A DNA stretch of 20,070 nt from NCBI GenBank assembly GCA_945883145.1, contig CAMCXB010000044.1, forward strand, positions 1 to 20,070. The letters are read 5' to 3'. Both the position numbers and the translations under genes were made by a program. The DNA is from Bordetella parapertussis. Lineage in GTDB: Bacteria > Pseudomonadota > Gammaproteobacteria > Burkholderiales > Burkholderiaceae_D. Of this stretch, positions 1 through 6,506 are shown piece by piece. The notes beneath the pieces were generated by a model that saw only the letters and a list, made by a program, of their open reading frames with translations, was not told the origin of the DNA and did not search any database. Every line of letters begins with the position of its first letter. Position 1 is the stretch's first letter.

Positions 1-209
1 GCATCATTCACCACAGGTTGAAATTGATATTGGCCTCGTGTGTAAGAGGCATACTGTAACCTCATGCGCGCTTTCCATAAATAGGCAGCTACTTTCACCT
101 ACCACCCTGCAGCGCCATGCATTTTGACTGCATGGCCAAAGATCTCTTCAATTCTCTGTTCAGCCTGATTCAACTCATACAGTGTCCACCGTTCATCTGC
201 ATCCACCAT
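1..209 (-). pseudogene. Unrecognised reading frame interrupted by one in-frame TAG, running off the left edge
   Basis: Read on the minus strand, an ATG at 209 opens 36 codons (start MVDADERWTLYELN) that end at a TAG at 99-101. The same frame then stays open, with ordinary-looking residues, to the window edge. Upstream the frame is also open for about 14 codons back to two close TAG stops, with an AGGAGG about 38 nt before the ATG, too far to serve it directly. The smooth amino-acid composition on both sides of the single stop suggests one gene with a nonsense mutation, but a genuine 36-residue peptide or chance openness is possible. I do not recognise the family. Confidence 0.3.
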
Positions 210-1140
210 GGTCTTGCCAACGCACGTGATTCCTGCAGTGTATAGCCTCCTCTAAGCCTATTGCTTCATCCTTTACTAGCAATGATGAGTGATCTAATTG
301 ATTAAGGCGTCAGCACAGTTCTGTACATAATCAGTATCAGTGAAGAGATTGCAAATTTTTTAAAATCAAGGAGTTATAACCTGATTCGAAAGTTGATTTG
401 CAATCAGTGCGTGAGGTCGGAGTAGATGCTAAGGTGCTGTGAGCAAAAATACAAAGTCATGGCGAGTGAGTTGGATGACGCTGTTAGGTCGATGCGATCA
501 ATGCTTAGTCACTAAAAAAAACGTCATCGAGCTCGAACATTAAAAACAGTGAGAATGAATTTTTAGTATGCGAGATTTGAGTTGATGACTTAATTCGGGT
601 ATTTTTTGGGCTGATGAGAGCATTAATTAGAAAATAAATCGTATTTTATGAAAATTTTTCTTCCATTATTTCATTAGATGGATAAAATTCGGTTCATGCA
701 AAATAAATGTGCGAAGTAGTGCAGTGTTTTGCGACTCGCTGAAAATAAAGCAGCTGATTGCAGATAAGGTGAAAACTAAATCGTGATCTTGGAGTCAGTA
801 GGTAAAGGCTCTGGCTTAGTTTACAAAATCAGTAGCGCGGCAACTTGGTTGGATGCTGAGGTGTCGTTAGTAAGTAGAATGCAAGCGGTGGGAAAGTGGA
901 TTCATAGCGAGTCCAAGTTCACACCACTAGGTTGGTGAGACTAATTCGTTCTGACTGCGAATCCGGCAGCATCAGAAACGAGCTTAAAAAAGATAACGAT
1001 AAATTTGCTTTCTATTTCAATTTCATCGCCGACTGGCTTTTCTCAGGTGACGCCAATCCCAAGGCAAAGAGATTGTTTCCCCCAAAATTCCGTGAATGCT
1101 AAACAAACGGCAGAGCGGCTGTCTCCTGTTGGAGGTATCC
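210..1140. other. Gene-poor stretch before the first clear gene
   Basis: No ATG-started reading frame of useful length occurs on either strand until the YkgJ-type gene at 1141. The stretch is AT-rich (for example 590-720) and has no tRNA, no strong rho-independent terminator and no repeat array. I see only short frames: ATG at 426 (29 codons), GTG at 783 (51 codons) and an ATG-less frame at 908-1102. It could be a decayed gene, an intergenic region with an unseen small RNA, or both. Confidence 0.5.
783..1102 (+). pseudogene. Possible gene remnant in two overlapping frames
   Basis: Two forward frames follow one another. The first runs from a GTG at 783 to TGA at 936-938 (51 residues). The second is open from 908 to TAA at 1100-1102 without any ATG; its best starts are TTG 932 or GTG 935. 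The second frame reads as natural protein near its end (for example FAFYFNFIADWLFSGD, then a Lys/Arg-rich tail). The overlap at 908-938 would suit a frameshifted gene whose 3' end lies just before the YkgJ-type gene. No family is recognised and chance is not excluded. Confidence 0.2.
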
Positions 1141-1554
1141 ATGCTGTTTGATCACTGCGCTGTATGTCAGAAATGCTGTAATGTCGATGAGGGCTATTCA
1201 CCACTAGAGATCACCCTGACTGCGTCTGAAAAGAAGCGTTTGGGTAGTGTCTGTATAGATCGTCGTTGTGAACACTTAGGCAGCAAGGGTTGTGAGCTTG
1301 GTGATGACAAGCCTTTCGGTTGCAAGCTTTATCCACTTTCCTATAATCCGAGCGAGAAGAGCTTTTTCTTTGACGCCGATTGTCCGCTGATGGACGAATA
1401 TTTTGCGCAGCTTAAAAAACCTGGTAGCGAAGCTCATACACACTTGAGTCAAGCACAAGTTCAGATTACTGAGCTACATAAGAAATCCTCTGGATACTTG
1501 AAACGTAATTTTCAAGTTGATGTTGAGTTTTTTGATTTACGTCCCATCCCTTAG
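1141..1554 (+). CDS. YkgJ-family cysteine-cluster (Zn/Fe-chelating) protein
   Basis: A 137-residue cytoplasmic protein with nine cysteines at residues 6, 9, 12, 13, 38, 43, 51, 61 and 81. The opening C-x2-C-x2-CC, followed by spaced single cysteines and a CKLYPL element (61-66), is the signature of the YkgJ/UPF0153 family, which is thought to bind zinc or an iron-sulfur cluster. The exact reaction is unknown for most members. The start at 1141 is preferred over an in-frame ATG at 1096 because GGAGGT (1131-1136) sits at correct spacing and the family begins near this point. The gene lies 28 nt before a GNAT/arginyl-transferase-like gene on the same strand, so the two are probably cotranscribed and may act together, perhaps with this protein as a metal-dependent partner of the transferase. 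That link is inference. No promoter is obvious upstream. Confidence 0.85.
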   Translation: MLFDHCAVCQKCCNVDEGYSPLEITLTASEKKRLGSVCIDRRCEHLGSKGCELGDDKPFGCKLYPLSYNPSEKSFFFDADCPLMDEYFAQLKKPGSEAHTHLSQAQVQITELHKKSSGYLKRNFQVDVEFFDLRPIP

Positions 1555-1582
1555 TGTTACTTTATTTTGAGGTAATTGGCTT

Positions 1583-2494
1583 ATGACATTTGTCGAAACT
1601 AAAATGGAGATCCAACACGATCACTCCGATTCCCGCTCGGTTAACGAGGTGGGTTATCAGAGCTGGACTCCTGAAAACCTACTGGTCGACAGCTATCACA
1701 ACGACATTCATTATTTCACCACCCGGTGGGATGCTTTATGTCCTTATATAGACGTGACTGAAGAGATGCTGGCGCAAGCTTCAAAGCCTCTCATCGTTTA
1801 CGCTTTGCCACCTGATAGCGCATTTGGGCAGCCGATTCGTGATTGGTATGGCTTAGTTGATGTGTCTTCCAAAGAGTTTTGGGAAGAATCACGTCGTGAG
1901 CGTAAATTCCGCGAACTCGATAAATTTTTCCGCACTTTTGATATTACCGAATCAGTCGTTCCCGGTAAGACCTTAAGTGTTGAAGATATCTATGAGTTAG
2001 GTGGTGATCATTTTGCTAACTATGAAATCGATCCACGTGAAATCGAAGGCTTTGTAGATTACATCCGCAACCTCGATGTGTTGATTTATCAGGTTCGCTC
2101 TCCAGAAGGTGAGTTGGTGTTAAGCGATGTATCTATCGTCATGCCACGTTATAACCAAGTGTATGGCAGCTTCTGTCAGTGGAATCGTAAATTCAAGAAT
2201 AAGTCGCCAGGTTTGTTTGCATGCTTGTTAGCGAGTAGATGGGCTGCTAAGAATGGCTACAATTTCTACAATTTAGGTCCAGTCGGTGATTATGGTTACA
2301 AGTCGCTGTTTGTAACGCATCATGAGCCTATTTATTCACTGGTGTTAGCTGATCCTGATCATCCATTAGTGTTAGATCCAGAATCACCGGTCTATGCTGA
2401 TTTTGAAGAAAGTGATTTAAACCAGATTTACCGTACTCGGAATGCTCCTACCATTCGAGCAGAAGAAGCGGTGTGTGCAGCAATCGGCTTCTGA
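1583..2494 (+). CDS. Putative acyl/aminoacyl-transferase with a GNAT-like C-terminal half
   Basis: A 303-residue soluble protein without signal peptide or membrane segment. The C-terminal half (about 165-270) has the pattern seen in arginyl/leucyl-tRNA-protein transferases and related GNAT-fold proteins. It has alternating strands (LIYQVRS, LVLSDVSIVMPRY), then an aromatic stretch around VYGSFCQW (193-200), a helix, and the YNLGPVGDYGYKSLF element (229-243), which resembles the 'G-Y-W-I..YK..F' core of those enzymes. The N-terminal Cys motif of true arginyl-transferases is not seen; the YkgJ-type protein encoded just upstream, with its Cys cluster, might supply a metal-binding function in trans. 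GAGG lies 10 nt before the ATG; a second in-frame ATG at codon 8 is an alternative start. The transferase fold is moderately supported. The donor (aminoacyl-tRNA, acyl-CoA or other) cannot be told from the sequence. Confidence 0.6.
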   Translation: MTFVETKMEIQHDHSDSRSVNEVGYQSWTPENLLVDSYHNDIHYFTTRWDALCPYIDVTEEMLAQASKPLIVYALPPDSAFGQPIRDWYGLVDVSSKEFWEESRRERKFRELDKFFRTFDITESVVPGKTLSVEDIYELGGDHFANYEIDPREIEGFVDYIRNLDVLIYQVRSPEGELVLSDVSIVMPRYNQVYGSFCQWNRKFKNKSPGLFACLLASRWAAKNGYNFYNLGPVGDYGYKSLFVTHHEPIYSLVLADPDHPLVLDPESPVYADFEESDLNQIYRTRNAPTIRAEEAVCAAIGF

Positions 2495-2615
2495 GTCTCT
2501 AACAAAATGCCTCTCTGGTGTGAATTCAAACGGAGGCAGCACCGCACAAGCAGTGCTCATTTTGCTGAAGTCTCTGAAGGTCGCTCTAGATTGAACACAA
2601 TCTGATGCGACAGTA

Positions 2616-2650
2616 AAAAAGGGTAGCCCCGACAGGTGGCTACCCTTTTT
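2616..2650. terminator. Bidirectional rho-independent terminator between convergent genes
   Basis: Five A, an 8-bp GC-rich stem (2621-2628 with 2638-2645), a 9-nt loop and five T form a symmetric A-stem-T structure. It serves the transferase gene on the plus strand and the SET gene on the minus strand. Confidence 0.88.
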
Positions 2651-2674
2651 ACTTTCTAGCTTGTCTTATCTTAG

Positions 2675-3094
2675 TTAGAAATAATGTTCTTCGTCAAAGC
2701 TAACATCGTAGTCCATGAAAAGCTCTTCACCTGGAGCGATTCTGCGCGTGCTTGTGAAGGAGCCATCTTTATTCATGATGAGGTTAGGCTTTTTTGAATG
2801 ATTGATATAGACAGAGATATTGACGACATTCAGACCAACAACAGGAACGCATACAGTATCTTCACTGTGAAAACAAAAGGTATTCAACAATTCTCTCGTA
2901 TTCGGAGGAAGAGCTTTTAGTTCTTCAACTGAATAATGAAGTTCTTTAACATCTAACCAAGATTTAAAAGGATTGATGCCAGAAGGTATGGAGCGGAAAG
3001 CAAACACGCCCACACCATGCGTCGTTGAAGCACCAAGACGGCAATACAATTCATTTTCAAGATGATTAAATAAAGCTTTTTTGGTTAAATACAT
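2675..3094 (-). CDS. Stand-alone SET-domain protein (putative protein lysine methyltransferase)
   Basis: A 139-residue protein that is essentially one SET domain. The G-x-G entry motif GVGVFAFRSIPSG spans 27-39. The central INHS of the S-adenosylmethionine site is at 97-100, followed by KKPNL. The closing RRIAPGEELFMDYD (117-130) carries the GEEL and catalytic-type tyrosine. Small single-domain SET proteins of this length are widespread in bacteria; they methylate lysine on proteins when active, but targets are mostly unknown. No post-SET cysteine cluster is present. The gene is monocistronic, divergent from dinB, and ends at the shared terminator at 2616-2650. The start has only a weak AGG upstream. 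The domain is confident; a histone-like or ribosomal substrate would be speculation. Confidence 0.87.
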   Translation of the reverse strand: MYLTKKALFNHLENELYCRLGASTTHGVGVFAFRSIPSGINPFKSWLDVKELHYSVEELKALPPNTRELLNTFCFHSEDTVCVPVVGLNVVNISVYINHSKKPNLIMNKDGSFTSTRRIAPGEELFMDYDVSFDEEHYF

Positions 3095-3406
3095 TACAAA
3101 ACCTATTCAAGTTGTCACAAAAATGAAATCTTATCAGGATGTGGCTTGAGAAACGAGTTTAAATTTCGTTATAAACGCTGATATTCATATATGAAAACAA
3201 GCTAGACCTTGATTACTTTTTCACTATCGATGTAGCTCAGTAATGAGAGTCCTGCACACAGCGACAAGCAATGCGTTAAGGACTATCAAGTTGTATTGCT
3301 ATGATTATTCAAGTTAATCGTCATAAAAAATATAAAATAATTAACATAATTAAATTCAAGCTTATGCAAGTCCCTTATCGGATCAGTATTATTTTAAAAA
3401 TATCGC
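3095..3406. other. Divergent intergenic region between the SET gene and dinB
   Basis: About 310 nt, very AT-rich at 3300-3400, presumably holding both promoters. TATTAT at 3387-3392 is the best -10 for dinB, but its -35 partner (ATGCAA, 3364-3369) is poor. No CTGT-N8-ACAG LexA box is visible. A short tRNA-like string around 3229-3258 does not continue into a tRNA. Nothing else is recognised. Confidence 0.5.
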
Positions 3407-4564
3407 ATGTCGCGTTCTGAGCGTCGCATTGCGCATCTGGATATGGATGCATTTTATGCATCGGTTGAGTTATTGCGGTATCCAGAATTGCGCGGCTTGC
3501 CGGTCGTGATAGGCGGGCGCTCTGTGCATACTCCTGAACGCGGGCCTGACGGCTCGCTTCATTTTTTTCGACTGCGTGATTATGTAGGACGCGGTGTGAT
3601 TACCACCTCTACCTATGAAGCACGTGCCTTAGGTGTTTTTTCCGCGATGGGCATGATGAAGGCGGCACAATTAGCACCCGATGCTATTTTATTGCCGGTG
3701 AATTTCGATTCGTATCGCCACTACTCACGTTTATTTAAAGCAGCGGTTGCAGAGGTTGCTCCCTTAATTGAAGATCGTGGCATTGATGAAATCTATATAG
3801 ATTTAAGTGATCACATCGAAGCCAGTGCCACACTAGGCTTAACAATTAAAAATGCAGTGAAAACAGCGACAAATTTAAGTTGCTCTATCTGTATAGCGCC
3901 GAATAAGTTATTAGCAAAAATAGGTTCTGAACTAGAAAAACCTGATGGCTTAACCATTCTCACAGAAGCCGATATACCAACCAGAATTTGGCCATTAGCA
4001 GCAAAAAAAATTAACGGCATAGGGCCCAAAGCAAATCAGAAATTAGCAGCATTAGGCATCGTAACGATTGCTGATCTGGCTGCTCAAACACCTGCATTCT
4101 TACAAAATCATTTTGGACCGAGCACAGCTTTATGGTTAAGTCGTGTAGCGCAAGGGTGGGATGAACGAGAAGTCGTAACGCACTCTGAACCTAAATCAAT
4201 CAGTCGTGAAACCACATTTGAACGCGATTATCATGTAAAGCATGATAAAGAAAAGCTCACAACGATCTGTGATCAATTGTGTGATCGCGTTGCGGATGAT
4301 TTAAAACGTAAAAATTATGTGGGTCGCACAATAGGAATTAAACTAAAGTTAGATGATTTTCAAACGCTCACGCGCGATGTCACACTCACACTAGCAACTG
4401 ATCAAGCTGCAGTGATAAGGCAAGCAGTAGGAGAATGTTTGAAGCGAGTAAAATTTGAGAAAAGATTGCGTTTGATTGGTATTCGAGTCGGAAGCTTAGA
4501 GCCTAAGAATTTATTCGCGCAAGAACAAGTGTTTCAGCAAACTAGCTTATCTTTATTTGATTGA
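3407..4564 (+). CDS. dinB: DNA polymerase IV (Y-family translesion polymerase)
   Basis: A 385-residue error-prone polymerase that extends past DNA lesions. The metal-binding Asp pair is in HLDMDAFYASVE (D12 first) and the second catalytic Asp-Glu in GIDEIYIDL (D127, E128). The thumb helix-hairpin-helix (about 195-220, KINGIGPK) and a little-finger domain follow. The protein ends in QTSLSLF (378-384), a good sliding-clamp binding motif. It is longer than E. coli Pol IV mainly because of about 22 extra residues at 38-60 between the PVVIGG and GVITTSTYEAR elements; from memory, this insert is typical of a beta/gamma-proteobacterial Pol IV group. The start is chosen from the conserved N-terminus; no Shine-Dalgarno is present and the nearest -10-like element would leave a very short leader. 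No LexA box was found, so SOS control is not supported here. Confidence 0.95.
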   Translation: MSRSERRIAHLDMDAFYASVELLRYPELRGLPVVIGGRSVHTPERGPDGSLHFFRLRDYVGRGVITTSTYEARALGVFSAMGMMKAAQLAPDAILLPVNFDSYRHYSRLFKAAVAEVAPLIEDRGIDEIYIDLSDHIEASATLGLTIKNAVKTATNLSCSICIAPNKLLAKIGSELEKPDGLTILTEADIPTRIWPLAAKKINGIGPKANQKLAALGIVTIADLAAQTPAFLQNHFGPSTALWLSRVAQGWDEREVVTHSEPKSISRETTFERDYHVKHDKEKLTTICDQLCDRVADDLKRKNYVGRTIGIKLKLDDFQTLTRDVTLTLATDQAAVIRQAVGECLKRVKFEKRLRLIGIRVGSLEPKNLFAQEQVFQQTSLSLFD

Positions 4565-4579
4565 TTTTGTAGAGAGTAA

Positions 4580-4620
4580 AAAACGCAAATGGTTAAATTT
4601 GATCTCTCCAGCTGCGTTTT
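4580..4620. terminator. Probable terminator between dinB and the glutaredoxin-like gene
   Basis: AAAACGCA (4580-4587) pairs with TGCGTTTT (4613-4620). Inside, after a 2x2 internal loop, TGG pairs with CCA. A-rich and T-rich ends make it usable in both directions between two convergent genes. The 15-nt apical loop makes it weaker than the terminator at 2616. Confidence 0.55.
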
Positions 4621-4623
4621 AAT

Positions 4624-4977
4624 TTAAGTGAGTTCTTTATTGTCGATCAGCTTTTTTAAATCGTTATAACCACCAATTAAAATGCCATCAACAAACACCA
4701 TAGGAAAAGTGGGCCAACCTGTCCACATTTTTAGTGCGCCACGCTCTTTCCATTTGCCAAAATAGTTACCATATTCCAGATAGTGACAAGGGATGTGATG
4801 TTTTTCTAAAAGGCTAGTCGCACGAATGCAATAAGGATTGTGTGCCATACCCACCACTGTTACCTTATGCTTAGTGATAGCGTTTTGGACTTCTTGAAGA
4901 ATATCGTGCTGATAGTTTGATACCTGAGCAAGAATCGCAGGATGAAGATGTTGATCGTCGAGTATGGGGCGGGTCAT
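4624..4977 (-). CDS. Glutaredoxin-like protein with Asn in place of the first catalytic Cys
   Basis: A 117-residue protein with a glutaredoxin/thioredoxin fold from about residue 38. A beta strand (VTVVGM) leads into HNPYCIRA, which aligns with the CPYC active site of glutaredoxins, so the N-terminal nucleophilic Cys is Asn47 while the second Cys (C50) is kept. The cis-proline region WPTFPMVFVDG (88-98) and the following IGGYNDLKKL are intact, so the glutathione-binding frame looks preserved. The 37-residue N-terminal extension and the block EYGNYFGKWKERGALKMWTG are not in classical Grx. C64 is an additional cysteine. With the usual nucleophile lost, ordinary disulfide reduction is doubtful; glutathione binding, iron-sulfur handling or a regulatory role are alternatives. 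The gene lies downstream of the iron permease, behind a terminator-like hairpin. Confidence 0.82.
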   Translation of the reverse strand: MTRPILDDQHLHPAILAQVSNYQHDILQEVQNAITKHKVTVVGMAHNPYCIRATSLLEKHHIPCHYLEYGNYFGKWKERGALKMWTGWPTFPMVFVDGILIGGYNDLKKLIDNKELT

Positions 4978-5051
4978 AGTAAGCAGCCTATATGCGTTAT
5001 GAATGCTGAGATCATAGCGCAGATAAGCTGCTCACATTACAACTAAGACGA

Positions 5052-5082
5052 AGCCGCGCAATGACAAGCAATTTGCGCGGCT
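5052..5082 (-). terminator. Hairpin downstream of the iron permease gene
   Basis: AGCCGCGCAA (5052-5061) and TTGCGCGGCT (5073-5082) form a 10-bp GC-rich stem with an 11-nt loop, 24 nt after the FTR1 stop. On the minus strand the following bases (TCGTCTTAGTTG) are only moderately U-rich, so termination may be partial. Confidence 0.55.
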
Positions 5083-5105
5083 GTTCTCCATTCGTGATGT
5101 GTGAA

Positions 5106-5969
5106 TTAAGTTGTAGCTGCGCTAAGTTCTGATTTTGCTTGCGGTGTTTGTTGTTGCTGTTGTTGTTGGTTGCGACGCACGAGTGCCGTGAGTGCAACGA
5201 TGATAGCAATCGTACCGGCATAGAAAATAATTTGCATACCACTGGGGCTAGCTTCATAGCCGATTAAGACATGCAATATAGAGCCAGTGACGGAGTTAGT
5301 TGGTAAAACAGAGGAGATATCCCATAGCGGTGAGACTAGAGCAGGAATCAAATCAGCTTGAATCAGCATTTTTGCCATTTGGCTGGATAAGCCCGCAGCT
5401 AACAATAACAATAGTGTGCCTGTAACGGAGAAGAACCAACGTAGCGGAATACGCATTAAGCCGATAAACATGAGCGTACCAACTATGGCGCCACCTAATA
5501 GTCCTAATGCGCCACCGGTAAGCATACTCATTAGGCTTGTTTCACTTCCGGTTGCCATGCCATGTAAAAACAAAACGCTTTCAGCGCCTTCGCGCAGTAC
5601 TGTCAGTGCCACTAAAATTGCAATTGCTGAGAGTTCACGTTGTCCATCTTTGACTTCGCTACCAATACGCTTCGCATCACGGGCAAGCTCCGCGCCATGA
5701 GTAGACATCCATATGTTATGCCAAGCAATCATCACTACAGCAATCGCCAACACAGCTGCATTGAATAATTCTTGGCCAGTGCCTTCTGCAAAATTAGCAA
5801 TTGTGTCGGTGAGAGCGGCCAAGATAAAAGAGCCAATCACACCACAGCTAACACCAATGATTAACCAAAGAGTTCGACCGCTCACTCCGCGTGTAGCAGC
5901 TGCAATAATGCCAATGACGAGAGCTGCTTCCAGAGTCTCGCGAAAAATAATTAGAGCTGAACCGAACAT
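5106..5969 (-). CDS. FTR1-family high-affinity iron permease
   Basis: A 287-residue inner-membrane protein with about seven hydrophobic segments, of the FTR1/EfeU family that imports ferric iron coupled to oxidation. Both family REXXE iron-binding motifs are present: RETLE at 10-14 in the first membrane segment and REGAE at 126-130. The gene starts 5 nt after the upstream cupredoxin-like gene and shares its Fur-controlled promoter, so it is probably supplied by that periplasmic protein. No EfeB peroxidase or EfeO imelysin domain is encoded nearby, so this is a minimal two-gene uptake unit. The C-terminus carries seven consecutive glutamines (CAA/CAG codons), a likely length-variable tract in a cytoplasmic tail. 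Function is confident; transport direction and metal valence follow from the family. Confidence 0.92.
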   Translation of the reverse strand: MFGSALIIFRETLEAALVIGIIAAATRGVSGRTLWLIIGVSCGVIGSFILAALTDTIANFAEGTGQELFNAAVLAIAVVMIAWHNIWMSTHGAELARDAKRIGSEVKDGQRELSAIAILVALTVLREGAESVLFLHGMATGSETSLMSMLTGGALGLLGGAIVGTLMFIGLMRIPLRWFFSVTGTLLLLLAAGLSSQMAKMLIQADLIPALVSPLWDISSVLPTNSVTGSILHVLIGYEASPSGMQIIFYAGTIAIIVALTALVRRNQQQQQQQTPQAKSELSAATT

Positions 5970-5974
5970 AATCT

Positions 5975-6298
5975 TTACTCCGCTATCACGACGCCACGTG
6001 CAGTCGCTTGGTTGAACTCACCAAAGAAAGGATATTTACCTGCTTTTAAAGGGCCGATATACACAACGCCTTTACTTTTCGCGGGAATAATTTTTTCACG
6101 ATTTAATTCATGACTTTCAAATTCTTCAGGTGAGGCATCTTGATTGTCGATGATTAATTTCACTTTTTTTCCTACTGGCACACGCACTTCTGCCGGTGAG
6201 AACTTATGATCTTTAATCGTTATTGTAATTTCATTATCTGCAGCAAATGCCAAAGCAGGCGAGAGCGCTAGAGCACAAATCCAGTGACGTAGTTTCAT
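5975..6298 (-). CDS. Periplasmic cupredoxin-like protein of the iron permease operon
   Basis: A 107-residue exported protein. Residues 1-20 form a signal peptide ending ALAFA before ADNE. The rest is a single cupredoxin-type beta domain (TITIKDHKFSP, VPVGKKVKLIIDN, EEFESHELN) like the N-terminal domain of EfeO and the short cupredoxins beside FTR1 permeases. The blue-copper Cys is absent: the loop reads YPFFGEFNQATARG. It therefore probably presents iron, or binds copper in another way, rather than acting as a type 1 electron carrier. The start at 6298 is preferred over 6307 because AAAGGA lies 8 nt upstream and partly overlaps the earlier ATG. It is the first gene of the operon; FTR1 follows after 5 nt. 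Confidence 0.85.
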   Translation of the reverse strand: MKLRHWICALALSPALAFAADNEITITIKDHKFSPAEVRVPVGKKVKLIIDNQDASPEEFESHELNREKIIPAKSKGVVYIGPLKAGKYPFFGEFNQATARGVVIAE

Positions 6299-6345
6299 GT
6301 TGACCATCCTTTATAGCGTGATTTTCAAGAGAGCTAGTTGGGAAT

Positions 6346-6364
6346 TCAAATAATAATCATTCTC
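6346..6364 (-). promoter_or_regulatory. Fur box
   Basis: The 19-mer TCAAATAATAATCATTCTC matches the palindromic consensus GATAATGATAATCATTATC at 14 of 19 positions by my count. It covers the -10 and half of the spacer of the iron-operon promoter, where binding of iron-loaded Fur would block RNA polymerase. Confidence 0.8.
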
Positions 6365-6378
6365 ATTTAATGGGTCAA
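6350..6378 (-). promoter_or_regulatory. Sigma70 promoter of the cupredoxin-FTR1 operon
   Basis: On the minus strand, -35 TTGACC (6378-6373), a 17-nt spacer and -10 TATTAT (6355-6350). Transcription would start near 6343, about 45 nt before the ATG at 6298. Confidence 0.75.
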
Positions 6379-6470
6379 GTATTTTATTGAATTCCGTATT
6401 TAATGTTTTTTTGACAATATTCTGAGCCGATTAACAGCATGTTGATGCGCGCTTTTTTAATAGGCTGAAC

Positions 6471-6479
6471 TGCTACACT
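6471..6479 (+). promoter_or_regulatory. Possible extended -10 promoter of rmuC
   Basis: TGCTACACT has an extended -10 (TGn) before TACACT, 27 nt upstream of the rmuC ATG. No clear -35 lies at 17 nt. TTGACA at 6411-6416 has no matching -10 at proper distance. Confidence 0.35.
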
Positions 6480-6506
6480 GATAAGTAAGTCACAGCGGAG
6501 AAAAGT

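Noticed and set aside
321..336. LexA-like half site CTGT followed at N8 by AGTA
   Set aside because: The second half does not match ACAG and no DNA-damage gene starts nearby; dinB is 3 kb away.
1096..1140. Earlier start for the YkgJ-type gene
   Set aside because: It has no ribosome site, whereas GGAGGT stands just before the ATG at 1141 and the family begins there.
3229..3258. tRNA-like 5' half (TGTAGCTCAG followed by GAGAG and CCTGCA)
   Set aside because: It resembles a D-arm, but no anticodon arm, T-arm (GGTTCGA) or acceptor pairing follows, so it is neither a tRNA nor a convincing fragment.
5416..6015. Forward frames opposite the iron permease gene
   Set aside because: They are antisense to a gene with both REXXE motifs and a validated promoter layout; their composition is not protein-like.
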